Position numbers and translations under genes: made by a program
Notes under the pieces: generated by a model
The model's input: only the letters and a program-made list of their open reading frames with translations
Told to the model about the DNA's origin: nothing
The model's database searches: none
Shown: positions 7,969 to 16,443 of the stretch, piece by piece
Numbering within the stretch: position 1 is the first letter of the stretch
Layout of the letters: every line of letters starts with the position of its first letter
Origin: Herbaspirillum sp. Sphag64
Lineage (GTDB): Bacteria; Pseudomonadota; Gammaproteobacteria; Burkholderiales; Burkholderiaceae_D
NCBI RefSeq assembly: GCF_014192645.1
Contig: NZ_JACHYE010000010.1
Location: forward strand, 93,553-157,552
DNA length: 64,000 bases
Direction of reading: 5' to 3'

Positions 7969-9768
7969 TCAGTCCCAGTGATGTTTTTCTTCGCGACTGG
8001 TGACATCCTGATCGCTGGCAAACATGTCCATCAACTCTTCACGTGCCTGCACTGCCATCGAAACCAGCGTTTGCTGGTCTTTGTAGTGAGGGTAGAGTTT
8101 CTCCAGGGTGGCGATATTGTGGGCGCGGAATTTCATTGCCGCGCGATGGGCACGATAGGCACCAAAATTCAGTTCACCCAATACCTTCTTGCCCATCTCG
8201 AGCGCGCTTTCAAAGGTTTCCCGTTCGAGAATGGTGACACCACGGTCCATCAGATCGTAGAGATGGGTGACATTACGTGCACGCGCGGCGATTTTCAGAT
8301 GTGGAAATGCCCGTTGTACTTCCTCTACCATTTTCAGACTGGTGTCGACATCGTCAATCGCAATCACGAGCAATGTCGCTTTCTCAGCACCGGCGGTACG
8401 CAGCAGGTCGATCCGGCTGGCGTCGCCATAGAAGACCTTGAGACCAAACTTGCGCAGTGTTTCGATTTGATCCGGATCATGATCGAGGACGGTCATGCCA
8501 ATACCATTGGCATGCAGCAGACGACCGATGATTTGTCCAAAACGTCCAAAGCCGGCGATGATCACAGGGTTATCATGTGGATCGATATGGTCGGCAGGAC
8601 GACGCTTGGTATCTTGCAGGCGCGGTAATAAAAAACGATCATGCAAAAGTAGCAATATGGGTGTGACTACCATCGATAGCGCTACCACCACGACTAGAAT
8701 GGAGGACACTTCTGGTGTTAGCACCTTTGCAGTTGCCGCTGCGCCAAAGACCACGAAGGCAAATTCACCACCCTGCGATAGGAGGAAGGCAAAGAACAAT
8801 TGTTGATCGCGTGGCAGCCGGAAGCAGCGGGCAAGTCCGTACAGCAGTGCAATCTTGATCGTCAGAAAGCCGAGCACCAGTCCGAGAATGAGCCACGGTT
8901 GTTGCATGAAAATACCGAAATCCACCGACATGCCGACGGCGATGAAAAACAGTCCGAGCAACAAGCCCTTGAACGGCTCCAGATCGCTTTCCAGTGCATG
9001 CCGATATTCGGAATCTGCCAGCATTACACCGGCGAGAAAGGTGCCGAGTGCCATCGACATTCCTACCGATTGCATCAATAGGCAGGTAGAAATGACCAGC
9101 AGCAATGCGAAGGCAGTGAAGATCTCGCGCAGGTCGGTCTTTGCGATGTAGCGCAGGATGGGGCGAGTCAGATAGCGTCCGCCAAACACCAGTGCCAGGA
9201 TCACGGCTATGACCTGTACCGTATGTGCCCAGCCATGGCCGTGCCCTTTTGTCACTGCGACTCCCAGCAGTGGGATTGCTGCCATCATCGGGATCGCAGC
9301 AATATCCTGAAATAGCAGTATCGCAAAGCCAGCCGCGCCAGCTGGCGTGGCATTGAGCTTGCGTTCGCCCAGCGTTGCCAGGGCAATGGCCGTAGAAGAT
9401 AGTGACATGCCGAGCGCGCCGATGAGTGCGACCCTCCAGTCAATATCGACTGCCACCGCAGCGGCACACAGGCCTGCGCTGACCAGCGCTACCTGGGCGC
9501 TGCCCCAGCCAAAGATATGGCGACGCAATTGCCAGAGACGTTGTGGTTCCAGCTCCAGCCCGATCAGAAATAGCAGCAATACGATACCAAATTCCGAAAA
9601 CTGGAGGATGTCATCGACGTTACTGATCAGGCGTAGTCCCCAGGGACCGATGGCAATACCGGCCAGCAAATAGCCAAGTACTGCACCGAGCCCGAGTTTC
9701 TTGGCAATCGGCACAGCCAGCACGGCAGCCAGCAGATAGATCAAAGGATTAAGCAATTGTTGTCCCAT
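7969..9768 (-). CDS. kefC: CPA2-family K+/H+ antiporter (KefB/KefC type)
   Basis: The 599-residue protein has about a dozen hydrophobic segments forming the sodium/hydrogen exchanger domain (residues 1-380). These include the FSEFGIVLLLFLIGLELEP region and the HALESDLEPFKGLLLG segment typical of Kef proteins. A cytoplasmic RCK/TrkA-N domain follows, with the nucleotide fingerprint GFGRFGQIIG near residue 405. Kef systems export K+ and acidify the cytoplasm under electrophile stress, gated by glutathione adducts. The KefF/KefG-like gene ends six bases upstream on the same strand, which supports a true Kef system. KefB versus KefC is not resolved. Confidence 0.93.
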   Translation of the reverse strand: MGQQLLNPLIYLLAAVLAVPIAKKLGLGAVLGYLLAGIAIGPWGLRLISNVDDILQFSEFGIVLLLFLIGLELEPQRLWQLRRHIFGWGSAQVALVSAGLCAAAVAVDIDWRVALIGALGMSLSSTAIALATLGERKLNATPAGAAGFAILLFQDIAAIPMMAAIPLLGVAVTKGHGHGWAHTVQVIAVILALVFGGRYLTRPILRYIAKTDLREIFTAFALLLVISTCLLMQSVGMSMALGTFLAGVMLADSEYRHALESDLEPFKGLLLGLFFIAVGMSVDFGIFMQQPWLILGLVLGFLTIKIALLYGLARCFRLPRDQQLFFAFLLSQGGEFAFVVFGAAATAKVLTPEVSSILVVVVALSMVVTPILLLLHDRFLLPRLQDTKRRPADHIDPHDNPVIIAGFGRFGQIIGRLLHANGIGMTVLDHDPDQIETLRKFGLKVFYGDASRIDLLRTAGAEKATLLVIAIDDVDTSLKMVEEVQRAFPHLKIAARARNVTHLYDLMDRGVTILERETFESALEMGKKVLGELNFGAYRAHRAAMKFRAHNIATLEKLYPHYKDQQTLVSMAVQAREELMDMFASDQDVTSREEKHHWD

Positions 9769-9774
9769 GCGATG

Positions 9775-10335
9775 TCAGTCTGTTGACTGGCGTTGCGGCC
9801 AGTGTGGATATTGATCGAGCATTGTTCTGTAATGTGCAGCGTGTTGCGCCAGTGTCGTCTGACTGACGTCGCTGGCGGCATGTAGCAGAAATGGAGGGTG
9901 CCAATGCATGCCGCACAATTGCGCAGTTTGTCGATAAGGCGGCAGAAATTCCTCGAAGGGATAACCATGGCGTTCACCCGACTGATACGACGCCGCATCC
10001 GCACCGGTGGTGGCGACAAGCAGGAAGTCCTTGCCCTGCAGCGCTGTACCTCCTGGTCCGAATGCCCAGCCCCGTTCCAGCACCTGATCCAGCCATTCCT
10101 TCTGTAGCGCTGGCATGCTGTACCAATGAATCGGGTGCTGCAGAATGATCAGATCGGCTTGCATCAGCAGCGTGCGTTCACGGACGAGGTCGATATGAAA
10201 ATCAGGATAGTTTTGGTAGAGGTCGTTAATGATCACGCGCGGCGATGACTTGACGGCATCCAGCATGGTCCGGTTGGCGCGAGAGATGTCTGCCCCTGGA
10301 TGGGCATAAAGAATGAGAATGCTTGGAGAGCGCAT
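9775..10335 (-). CDS. Kef ancillary NAD(P)H oxidoreductase (KefF/KefG-like)
   Basis: The product belongs to the flavodoxin-like NAD(P)H dehydrogenase (quinone) family. ILILYAHPGAD is at the N-terminus, DLIILQHPIHWYSMPALQKEWLDQVL follows in the middle, and GTALQGKDFLLVATTGA forms the FMN-side loop. KefF and KefG are peripheral subunits that activate the Kef antiporter, and here the antiporter gene follows after six bases. The frame is open further upstream, but the ATG at 10335 gives 186 residues, matching family length; 10350 is a possible alternative. Confidence 0.88.
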   Translation of the reverse strand: MRSPSILILYAHPGADISRANRTMLDAVKSSPRVIINDLYQNYPDFHIDLVRERTLLMQADLIILQHPIHWYSMPALQKEWLDQVLERGWAFGPGGTALQGKDFLLVATTGADAASYQSGERHGYPFEEFLPPYRQTAQLCGMHWHPPFLLHAASDVSQTTLAQHAAHYRTMLDQYPHWPQRQSTD

Positions 10336-10618
10336 GGCAACGGGTAGCATTTTGTGCATTGATGACGGAGTGGCTGAAATATATAACGGGAACCTGTGCT
10401 TGGGTTTCAATATTGCCCATCTGTTGATATTTGGTCTGCGCATTCGACAGCGTATCGGTGTCACTGCCGAAAAAGAGTCTTGCCCACATGTAAAAAAGGA
10501 ATCAATACGCTTATACTTTCTCTCTATTGTGGGCAGATATCGTGTTGTTTGAAACATGGAGTTGATCTGTCGACGACGCCGGCGATGGTAACCGGCTCTT
10601 ATTGCCGTCAGGAGCGAG

Positions 10619-11554
10619 ATGCAAGATTCCGAAGCAAACCAGCCACAACCAGCACCGCAGCCAGAAGCTCAGCCAAAGCCGCAGCCGTCAGCAACACTTG
10701 ACGGACCTTGGTCGCAGGCATGGAGATTTTTTGGTGCCAGATTCAGGGCAATTTCTGACAAGGCGGGCCGGCGGCTCATGCAGCGCACGCTCAAGATTGG
10801 CGTATCTGCGCGTATTTTTCACCCTGAACCGGGTGCCAAGGGCTTGCGTGGTAAAACGCTACAATATCTGGAAGAGTCAATCGCGCAGTGGGTAATGTCG
10901 CGTGATGTACTGGTATTCATGATACCGACTGTCAATACCAATGGTCTGGTGCATCCCAGCAATATACGTTTGCGCGACTATGCCAAGCATCTGGATGGTC
11001 TGGTACTGCAAGGTGGTGCAGATGTTTCTCCACAAAGCTATTCCGAGGCGGCGACCCGGCCCGAATGGAGCGGCGACCGGGTGCGTGATATGTACGAACT
11101 GGAGCTGTTGCACGAATTTATCGAAGCCGGCAAGCCAGTTCTGGGTATCTGCCGTGGCTGCCAGTTGATCAATGTGGCTTTCGGTGGCACTCTGTATCAG
11201 GATATTGCCAGTGATGTTCCTGCCGCGATTGCGCACGTTAATGACCAGTACGACGGCAATTATCACGAACTGACGTTCCCGCCCGATTCATCCCTGGCGT
11301 CGCTGCTCAATACCCGGCAGGCTACTGTGAATTCGATTCACCATCAGGCAGTCAGGGAGCTGGGACGTGACCTGTCGATTGAGGCTGTTTCAGGCAAGGA
11401 CAATATTGTTGAGGCAATTCGTTATCGTAAGGCACCGTTTGTAATGGGTCTGCAATGGCATCCCGAGTTCCACCGCGCGGCGGGTACCGAGTTGCTTGAT
11501 TGCATGCCAATCCTGGACAGCTTCCTGCGAACAGCCAGGGAGACAAGGTTCTGA
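10619..11554 (+). CDS. Class I glutamine amidotransferase-like hydrolase (peptidase C26, PuuD-like)
   Basis: The 311-residue protein has a proline/glutamine-rich tail (residues 1-30), then a gamma-glutamyl hydrolase fold. The nucleophile is C178 in GICRGCQ, with H281 and E283 in QWHPEF completing the triad. LDGLVLQGGADVSP is the typical oxyanion-side segment. PuuD-type enzymes hydrolyse gamma-glutamyl-GABA in putrescine catabolism, but no other putrescine genes are nearby, so the substrate is open. AGGAG six bases before the ATG supports this start. Confidence 0.9.
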   Translation: MQDSEANQPQPAPQPEAQPKPQPSATLDGPWSQAWRFFGARFRAISDKAGRRLMQRTLKIGVSARIFHPEPGAKGLRGKTLQYLEESIAQWVMSRDVLVFMIPTVNTNGLVHPSNIRLRDYAKHLDGLVLQGGADVSPQSYSEAATRPEWSGDRVRDMYELELLHEFIEAGKPVLGICRGCQLINVAFGGTLYQDIASDVPAAIAHVNDQYDGNYHELTFPPDSSLASLLNTRQATVNSIHHQAVRELGRDLSIEAVSGKDNIVEAIRYRKAPFVMGLQWHPEFHRAAGTELLDCMPILDSFLRTARETRF

Positions 11555-11594
11555 TCAGGGAACCTTCTGTCGTCTGGAGTAATCGTAATTCGCG

Positions 11595-11629
11595 TGCGTC
11601 GCAGGTAGTCGCAATATTGCTGCGACGCA
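11595..11629 (+). repeat. Perfect 10-bp hairpin upstream of the DUF883 gene
   Basis: TGCGTCGCAG (11595-11604) pairs with CTGCGACGCA (11620-11629). The T run (11638-11643) is displaced by eight bases, so this may be a weak terminator for the amidotransferase gene or a structured leader of the next gene. Confidence 0.5.
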
Positions 11630-11654
11630 TAGAAGTATTTTTTAAGGAGTATCC

Positions 11655-11960
11655 ATGACAATGTCTACCTACAAAACAGTGAGAAACGATATGAAAACCC
11701 TGGTAAAAGATGCACAAGCGTTGTTCCGCGAGGCTGCAGCAAGTACCGGTGACAAGGCCGATGAGCTGCGCAGCAAAGGTCTGACTATGCTGGAAGCTGC
11801 AGTCGAGGCTGCGCAGAATGCGCAAGCAGTTGCGGTAGAAAAGGGCAAGGAAGTTGCCAAGCGCACGGATGACTACGTCCATGAAAATCCATGGCGTGCC
11901 GTGGCGATTTCTGCCGGTATCGGCCTGCTGGTCGGTCTGGTTATTGGCCGCAGCAAGTAA
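11655..11960 (+). CDS. DUF883 family protein (ElaB/YqjD-like)
   Basis: This 101-residue protein is mostly one amphipathic alanine-rich helix followed by a C-terminal transmembrane segment containing the glycine motif SAGIGLLVGLVIGRSK, the DUF883 signature. E. coli YqjD and ElaB are tail-anchored inner-membrane proteins that bind ribosomes in stationary phase. AAGGAG lies eight bases upstream of the ATG. It is the first gene of a three-gene set with YqjE-like and YqjK-like partners. Confidence 0.92.
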   Translation: MTMSTYKTVRNDMKTLVKDAQALFREAAASTGDKADELRSKGLTMLEAAVEAAQNAQAVAVEKGKEVAKRTDDYVHENPWRAVAISAGIGLLVGLVIGRSK

Positions 11961-11975
11961 CGCGCAGCGTTGACG

Positions 11976-12368
11976 ATGGAATCTCAACAAACGCAGACAG
12001 AGTCAGCTAGTCCCGGTGTTATCACCGGGACGCTGGCCATCGTCAAGAATTTACTTGGGCTCATTGCCAACCGGATTGAGCTGGCGTCGCTGGAGCTGTC
12101 TGACATTGGCGTTCATCTGATCAAGTTTCTGGTTCTGTTTGGATTGGCTGCCATTGCGCTATGGTTTGCACTGGCGTTTTGGACGGTGCTGCTGGTTTTC
12201 CTGGCCTGGGATGCCTGGGGCTGGAAAATACTGGCGGTGTTAGGCGCCTTCTTTACCTTGGTGACCGCGATCATTGTGTGGCGTGCCTATGCCCTGCTGC
12301 AGCAGGAAAAACTTGGGCTGCCGTTGACCATGGCTGAGTTGCGCAAAGACCGTGACGCTTTGTTATGA
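11976..12368 (+). CDS. Phage holin family protein (YqjE-like)
   Basis: The 130-residue protein has two strong hydrophobic segments (roughly residues 45-75 and 80-105) and an N-terminal helix with LLGLIANRIELASLELSD, typical of the YqjE/holin superfamily III proteins encoded next to DUF883 genes. Despite the family name, nothing suggests a lysis role here. The ATG at 11976 is chosen over a TTG two codons upstream. Its stop overlaps the next start (ATGA). Confidence 0.9.
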   Translation: MESQQTQTESASPGVITGTLAIVKNLLGLIANRIELASLELSDIGVHLIKFLVLFGLAAIALWFALAFWTVLLVFLAWDAWGWKILAVLGAFFTLVTAIIVWRAYALLQQEKLGLPLTMAELRKDRDALL

Positions 12369-12787
12369 AGGATGCCATGGCAGACCATATGGACAAGATG
12401 TCGAAAGAGCAAAGACGCCGCAAACTGCTGGCCGAAGGCGCCCTATACCGGTTTGGCATCATCGAGGCGCGCGAGCAGGTGCGCGCCGGTCTGACGCCCA
12501 CAGGCCTTGCCAAATCAGCGGCAAGTCGCTTCAGTAGTGCATTGGGTACTGGTGTGAGCAGTCTTTTTTCGGGTGGCGGCAATGCTGGCAAAATTGTGCA
12601 ATCCCTGACCCCTCTGCTGGTGAGCGGGATGTCTCTGCTTTCGAAACGCTACGTACGCAAGTCTTTTCTGTACTACGGCATCATCACAGCCGGTGTTTTG
12701 CTTGCCCGCTATGTGGCCCGCAAAGCAAAGAATACTGACGCTCCAGACGATGCAGCTGAGGGAGCGAGCTCTGGCGAGGATGAATAA
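12365..12787 (+). CDS. YqjK-like / hypothetical protein of the DUF883 operon
   Basis: This 140-residue protein is positively charged at the N-terminus (KEQRRRKLLAEG). It has a hydrophobic stretch near residues 100-117 (LYYGIITAGVLLARY) and an acidic C-terminus (DDAAEGASSGEDE). Position and length match YqjK-like third genes of yqjDEK operons, but sequence similarity is weak by eye. Translation is coupled to the holin-like gene through a four-base overlap. The operon ends with a terminator at 12860-12895. Confidence 0.75.
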   Translation: MKDAMADHMDKMSKEQRRRKLLAEGALYRFGIIEAREQVRAGLTPTGLAKSAASRFSSALGTGVSSLFSGGGNAGKIVQSLTPLLVSGMSLLSKRYVRKSFLYYGIITAGVLLARYVARKAKNTDAPDDAAEGASSGEDE

Positions 12788-12859
12788 GAGCATTGCCTGT
12801 ATGGCAAGCGATCTGGCCGGCGATACCTCTCAATCACAATAACTGAAAAGAAACATCAT

Positions 12860-12895
12860 GCCTTCCCGCACACACTGGGTGCCGGAAGGCTTTTG
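12860..12895 (+). terminator. Rho-independent terminator of the DUF883 operon
   Basis: GCCTTCC (12860-12866) pairs with GGAAGGC (12884-12890). An inner GCAC/GTGC extension sits beyond a single mismatch, and the stem is followed by TTTTGT. It lies between the YqjK-like gene and the OmpA-like lipoprotein gene. Confidence 0.75.
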
Positions 12896-12913
12896 TAATA
12901 CTGGAGAATGAAG

Positions 12914-13570
12914 ATGCAAAAATTAACCATTGGATTATTGACTCTGACGCTAGCGGTTGCCGGCTGCGCCAACATGAGTCCGACACAGCAAGGCACGGCG
13001 ACAGGCGCTGGCATCGGCGCCGGACTGGGCGGCATTATCGGTGCTGCCACTGCAGGCGGCGGCGCAGGTCGTGCGGTAGGTGGTGCTGCGATTGGTGGTG
13101 CTTTGGGCGCGGTATTGGGTAATGTCTGGTCGACGCGCATGGAAGATCAGAAGCGCTCGATGGAACAGGCGACGCGCGGCACCGGCGTGCAAGTGACGCA
13201 AACGGCCGACAATCGCTTGAAGCTCGAAGTGCCGAGTGATATTTCCTTTGATGTCGGGCGCGCGGATATTCGTCCTGACTTCCGCGCCGTGCTGGATAAA
13301 TTCGCACTGACGCTCAATGATAATCCGGCCTCCACGGTAACCATTATTGGCCATACTGATAACACTGGCAGTGATGCCGTCAACGATCCACTGTCGATGC
13401 AGCGTGCAGCACGCACTCGTGACTATCTGACAACGCGTGGCGTATCGCCGGGCCGGTTCCGTATTGATGGCCGTGGTTCGCACGAGCCGCTGGTTGCTAA
13501 TACCAGTGATGCCAATCGTGCCCGTAATCGTCGTGTTGAAATCTTTGTCGCGGAGCCGCAGCAGCGCTAG
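12914..13570 (+). CDS. OmpA-family lipoprotein with glycine zipper
   Basis: The 218-residue precursor has a lipoprotein signal ending LAVAGC, so Cys18 would be lipidated. A glycine-zipper segment (residues 30-75, repeated GxGxG and AIGGALGAV) follows, then an OmpA-like peptidoglycan-binding domain (about residues 105-215) with GHTDNTGS and NRRVEIFV. This matches YiaD-like outer-membrane lipoproteins that tether the envelope to murein. The ATG at 12914 fits the GGAG at 12903-12906; an ATG at 12908 is too close to it. Confidence 0.92.
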   Translation: MQKLTIGLLTLTLAVAGCANMSPTQQGTATGAGIGAGLGGIIGAATAGGGAGRAVGGAAIGGALGAVLGNVWSTRMEDQKRSMEQATRGTGVQVTQTADNRLKLEVPSDISFDVGRADIRPDFRAVLDKFALTLNDNPASTVTIIGHTDNTGSDAVNDPLSMQRAARTRDYLTTRGVSPGRFRIDGRGSHEPLVANTSDANRARNRRVEIFVAEPQQR

Positions 13571-13600
13571 TTCTTGCGTTCTGATGGTGGTAGCGATCAT

Positions 13601-13638
13601 AAAAAATGCCGTTCAGATCAACTGAACGGCATTTTTTT
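13601..13638. terminator. Bidirectional terminator between ompA-like gene and cytochrome c gene
   Basis: A long perfect stem, AATGCCGTTCAG paired with CTGAACGGCATT around an ATCAA-type loop, is flanked by A6 on the left and T7 on the right. It therefore serves the rightward lipoprotein gene and the convergent cytochrome gene. Confidence 0.93.
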
Positions 13639-13700
13639 ATCTATACACTGCACTGATGGGTACACCAGCAACAGCAAAGGTGAGGTTTTAGTTCTTGGTC

Positions 13701-14267
13701 TTATTTTTTGGTGTCAGGCATTGGTGCTGCAGCATTTGCCTCAGCAGCAGGGGCTGGCTTCGGCACATCAGGTTCCTTGAAAGCTGCGCCAGACTGGTTT
13801 GCCATATAAACCACGGTGCGTGCAATCTCGACATCATCCAGATCAGGATTGCCGCCTTTGGCAGGCATGCCGTTGTAGCCACCAATCGCATGCTTGACCA
13901 GGGTGTCAAAGCCTTCGCTGATCCGAGCCTTCCAGGCTTGTGGGTCGCCCACTTTTGGCGCACCGGCCAAGCCAGCACCATGGCAGTTGACACAGGTGGA
14001 TTTGAAAATTTCTTCACCGCTCAACAGTTGCTTGGGCGCGCTGGCATCACGGAAAGTGAAGCCTTCATCTGCGACCGGTTCAATACGGTTTTTGATCATT
14101 TCCGGTGTTTGACTGCTGGATCCAGCGCCGGTTTTTTGTCCATTAGTGACATATTGGACCAGCAAAATAATGCAGATGATTGGAATCAAAAATCCCGCCA
14201 GTACAGCGGCAATGAGTTGCTTTGGTGTCTTGATTGCGGATTCTTGCTCGTGATGCGCGTCGCTCAT
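13701..14267 (-). CDS. Membrane-anchored class I cytochrome c (cytochrome c5 family)
   Basis: The 188-residue protein has one N-terminal transmembrane anchor (about residues 18-41) and a periplasmic cytochrome c domain. The heme motif is CVNCH (C92, C95, H96), with probable axial M134 in NGMPAKGG. The C-terminal tail is alanine/proline-rich. Such c5-type cytochromes carry electrons to terminal oxidases. It stands alone between a bidirectional terminator and the tRNA-Arg gene. Confidence 0.93.
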   Translation of the reverse strand: MSDAHHEQESAIKTPKQLIAAVLAGFLIPIICIILLVQYVTNGQKTGAGSSSQTPEMIKNRIEPVADEGFTFRDASAPKQLLSGEEIFKSTCVNCHGAGLAGAPKVGDPQAWKARISEGFDTLVKHAIGGYNGMPAKGGNPDLDDVEIARTVVYMANQSGAAFKEPDVPKPAPAAEANAAAPMPDTKK

Positions 14268-14490
14268 GGTTTCCTCTATGCAATATTATTGGAAAGTGTT
14301 CACACTGATTCCAGATGCATTGTCTGAACTTCAGCTTGACGCTTACTTGCTATGTAGAGAGGTGGTGTCTCGCCCCAACTTTTGATTATAGACACAATGT
14401 AATTCATTGGGAACGGAAAATAGCGGCTTGGCGTGGACGTCGCCCGCGAAAAACTGTATCCTTCATGCCTCTTCGACGTTCGCGTCCTGC

Positions 14491-14566
14491 GCGGCTGTAG
14501 CTCAGTGGATAGAGTATTGGCCTCCGAAGCCAAGGGTCGCTGGTTCGATTCCAGCCAGCCGCGCCA
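14491..14566 (+). tRNA. tRNA-Arg (anticodon CCG)
   Basis: All 76 positions fold as a cloverleaf. Acceptor GCGGCTG/CAGCCGC, D arm GCTC/GAGT, anticodon stem TTGGC/GCCAA with loop CTCCGAA (CCG at 14524-14526), T arm GCTGG/CCAGC with TTCGATT loop, discriminator G and encoded CCA. It reads the arginine codon CGG. Its 3' 54 bases are repeated at 22692-22745, so it is the integration site of the island to its right. Confidence 0.98.
14513..14566 (+). repeat. attL: 54-bp direct repeat within tRNA-Arg
   Basis: The last 54 bases of the tRNA (anticodon arm to CCA end) are identical to 22692-22745. This is the classic outcome of tyrosine-recombinase integration into the 3' half of a tRNA gene, with the intact gene kept on the left. 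Confidence 0.93.
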
Positions 14567-14648
14567 CTAATTTGTTTTAAATCAAGCACTTACCGTGAAT
14601 GAGGCGGACAGCGTGACGCCTCAATACTCGTATTATACGTCTCTCAGT

Positions 14649-14665
14649 GTGCCAAAATTGTGCCA
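14649..14665 (+). repeat. Left copy of the 17-bp end repeat
   Basis: The sequence GTGCCAAAATTGTGCCA is itself two GTGCCA blocks five bases apart. It recurs in the same orientation at 22621-22637 near the other end of the island. A role as integrase arm-type site is inferred. Confidence 0.6.
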
Positions 14666-14862
14666 GAGTTCATGGGCTTGAAAGCCTGTACTGGCCTCTC
14701 TTTCCAGCTATCGCGTGGTACCCGGTTTAGCCTCAAAATCACCCTCCGACCAAAAATTGCAGCGATTTTTTACGGGGACACCCGCGCCCTTGCCGCGCTC
14801 AGAAGTCCCCATGCCGCCCTTTGAGAGTATTGGGAGCGGCATCATTTGTTAGATATAAAACA

Positions 14863-15264
14863 TTACTGTGTGAGTGTCGGGGGCGTCTCAGTTGCCGTTG
14901 CCGTTGGAGCCTTCTTTGCCCCGGCTGATACACATCCCTTGTCTTCGTATAGAGCTTGGAGCCTCTTGTAGCGTGCTATGGCTGCTTTGGCTTCGACGGA
15001 ATGGGCATCACTAGTATCCATGAAAAACCACGGGACGATAAGGAATGCACCAGCGACCCCAAGTCCGACATTTTTTGCAACTTGGCCGTTTACGTCGGAA
15101 TCACTAATCAGCTTCTGATTCTGCATATCTTGCATTTCGTTCTCAATACTTCTGCAACTCTTGGTGTCGTCACCTATCTGTGACAACTGGACAGGGTTAG
15201 GAGTGGTGTGTACACAAGCCGTCAGAGTGAGCGCTGTTGCTATGGTCGTTGCTATTCTTTTCAT
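14863..15264 (-). CDS. Putative lipoprotein of unknown function
   Basis: The 133-residue product starts with a charged-hydrophobic signal ending in the lipobox LTAC, giving a lipidated Cys17. A polar coiled region follows, then a second hydrophobic stretch (about residues 67-82, GLGVAGAFLIVPWFFM) and a threonine/alanine-rich tail. It resembles small phage-encoded or island-encoded lipoproteins, but I recognise no family. It is transcribed toward the tRNA end of the island. Confidence 0.7.
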   Translation of the reverse strand: MKRIATTIATALTLTACVHTTPNPVQLSQIGDDTKSCRSIENEMQDMQNQKLISDSDVNGQVAKNVGLGVAGAFLIVPWFFMDTSDAHSVEAKAAIARYKRLQALYEDKGCVSAGAKKAPTATATETPPTLTQ

Positions 15265-15390
15265 ATTCTTTCCATATTGAAGTTATTTATCACTGACAGC
15301 AATTTGTCAGGATAGGCTAACAATTGTAACAATAAGTTACTTTTGTCTTAATGATAATTTTCGTGTGGCGGTAATCAAAGGACCGTTTCT

Positions 15391-15483
15391 TTACCAGTTA
15401 GTCTGCTCTATGTAGAGTGGTAATAAAGTCCTTGTAAACAAATTGATTACCAGTCATAATTATTTCCACCTTTAATTACCAGT
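15391..15483 (+). promoter_or_regulatory. TTACCAGT repeats upstream of the serine resolvase
   Basis: The octamer TTACCAGT occurs three times (15391-15398, 15447-15454, 15476-15483). A one-mismatch inverted copy, AGTGGTAA, lies at 15416-15423. The last copy touches the ribosome-binding region of the resolvase gene. This is the arrangement expected of a resolvase res site or autoregulatory operator; function is inferred. Confidence 0.6.
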
Positions 15484-15492
15484 GGAGATGGT

Positions 15493-16095
15493 ATGACCCG
15501 CGCCTTCCTTTACGCCCGTGTATCGACTGCGGAGCAGACAACCGATAACCAAGTCCTCCAAGCGGCTCAGGCCGGGTACGTCATCGAACCGCACCGAGTT
15601 CATTCAGAGACCATCAGTGGCACTGTCCCTGCAATGGAGCGGCCTGAGTTCGTCAAGGTGGTCTCTAAGCTGGAGCAGGGGGACATGCTGGTGGTAGCGA
15701 AGCTGGACCGACTGGGGCGCAATGCTGCCGATGTAGACCGGACAGTAGAGATGCTGAGGCAGATGGGCGTCCGGGTAGTGGTGCTGGACCTGCCAGTGAT
15801 GGAAGTGACCAGTGCAGCCGGTGAGCTGGTCCGCCGGATGTTCGCAGCCTTTGCCCAGTTCGAACGGGATCAACTGGTGGAACGGACCCTTGCAGGGCTG
15901 TCTAGGGCCAAGGCAGAGGGCAAGGCACTGGGCCGCAAGGATGCCCTTGCTGTGCTCGCTGAGAAGCGAGGTATCAAGCTGCCTCAGTTGCACACGGAGA
16001 TACGACAGAAGCTTGCAGGCGGTGCTACGGCACGGGGGCTAGCCAAGGAGTACGGGGTATCGCATCCAACGATACTCAAGGTGGGGCAGCAGTAG
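15493..16095 (+). CDS. Small serine recombinase (resolvase/invertase family)
   Basis: The 200-residue protein opens with FLYARVSTAEQT, where S11 is the expected nucleophile and R9 its partner. It contains KLDRLGRNAADV and the RRMFAAFAQFERDQLVERT helix of the catalytic domain. It ends in a Hin-type helix-turn-helix (ARGLAKEYGVSHPTILK). Such enzymes resolve cointegrates or invert segments. There is no partner transposase, so it may act on the TTACCAGT repeats just upstream, or stabilise the element. Confidence 0.93.
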   Translation: MTRAFLYARVSTAEQTTDNQVLQAAQAGYVIEPHRVHSETISGTVPAMERPEFVKVVSKLEQGDMLVVAKLDRLGRNAADVDRTVEMLRQMGVRVVVLDLPVMEVTSAAGELVRRMFAAFAQFERDQLVERTLAGLSRAKAEGKALGRKDALAVLAEKRGIKLPQLHTEIRQKLAGGATARGLAKEYGVSHPTILKVGQQ

Positions 16096-16126
16096 CGGTA
16101 GTGAAGGTAGGCACACAGTCCATCAG

Positions 16127-16160
16127 GGCCAGTCCGAGCAATCCGGCTGGCCTTTTCTTT
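16127..16160 (+). terminator. Possible terminator after the resolvase gene
   Basis: GGCCAG (16127-16132) pairs with CTGGCC (16147-16152) and is followed by TTTTCTTT. The stem is short and the T run is interrupted. Confidence 0.55.
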
Positions 16161-16230
16161 GGTCGATCAATATGGGGTAAGCATTTCGGTCAGTTATAAG
16201 ACACACGCCCATCAACCATGAAGGAGGACC

Positions 16231-16443
16231 ATGACAGCAGCATCGGTATTCGACGGTACTACCCATCCGCTTGAGCATAACGAGGTAGAGCGGCATTACT
16301 TCCTGTACACGTTGCAGAAGACATCTAGGAGCGGCCCCAGCGCTTACCGTAGAGCAATCGAGGCAGCTACAGGCGGTCTACCTACGTGGGCCATGAGAGG
16401 CAAGCCGGGGCGTAAGCAGCAATCAACCAAGGAGCAACTATAA
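16231..16443 (+). CDS. Small island protein of unknown function (70 aa)
   Basis: A strong AAGGAGG three bases before the ATG supports translation. The product begins with an acidic segment and contains HYFLYTLQKTSRSGPSAYRRAI, ending in a basic tail (GKPGRKQQSTKEQL). No family is recognised. Its stop overlaps a second open frame that has its own AAGGAG but only an ATA in start position (16440-16583). Confidence 0.6.
   Translation: MTAASVFDGTTHPLEHNEVERHYFLYTLQKTSRSGPSAYRRAIEAATGGLPTWAMRGKPGRKQQSTKEQL

Noticed and set aside
11976..12368. Phage lysis holin as sign of a prophage
   Set aside because: The gene is part of a DUF883/YqjE/YqjK-type chromosomal operon; no phage genes are nearby.
15493..16095. 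Tn3-type or IS607-type transposon based on the serine recombinase
   Set aside because: No transposase gene or terminal inverted repeats are found around it; it belongs to the tRNA-bounded island.
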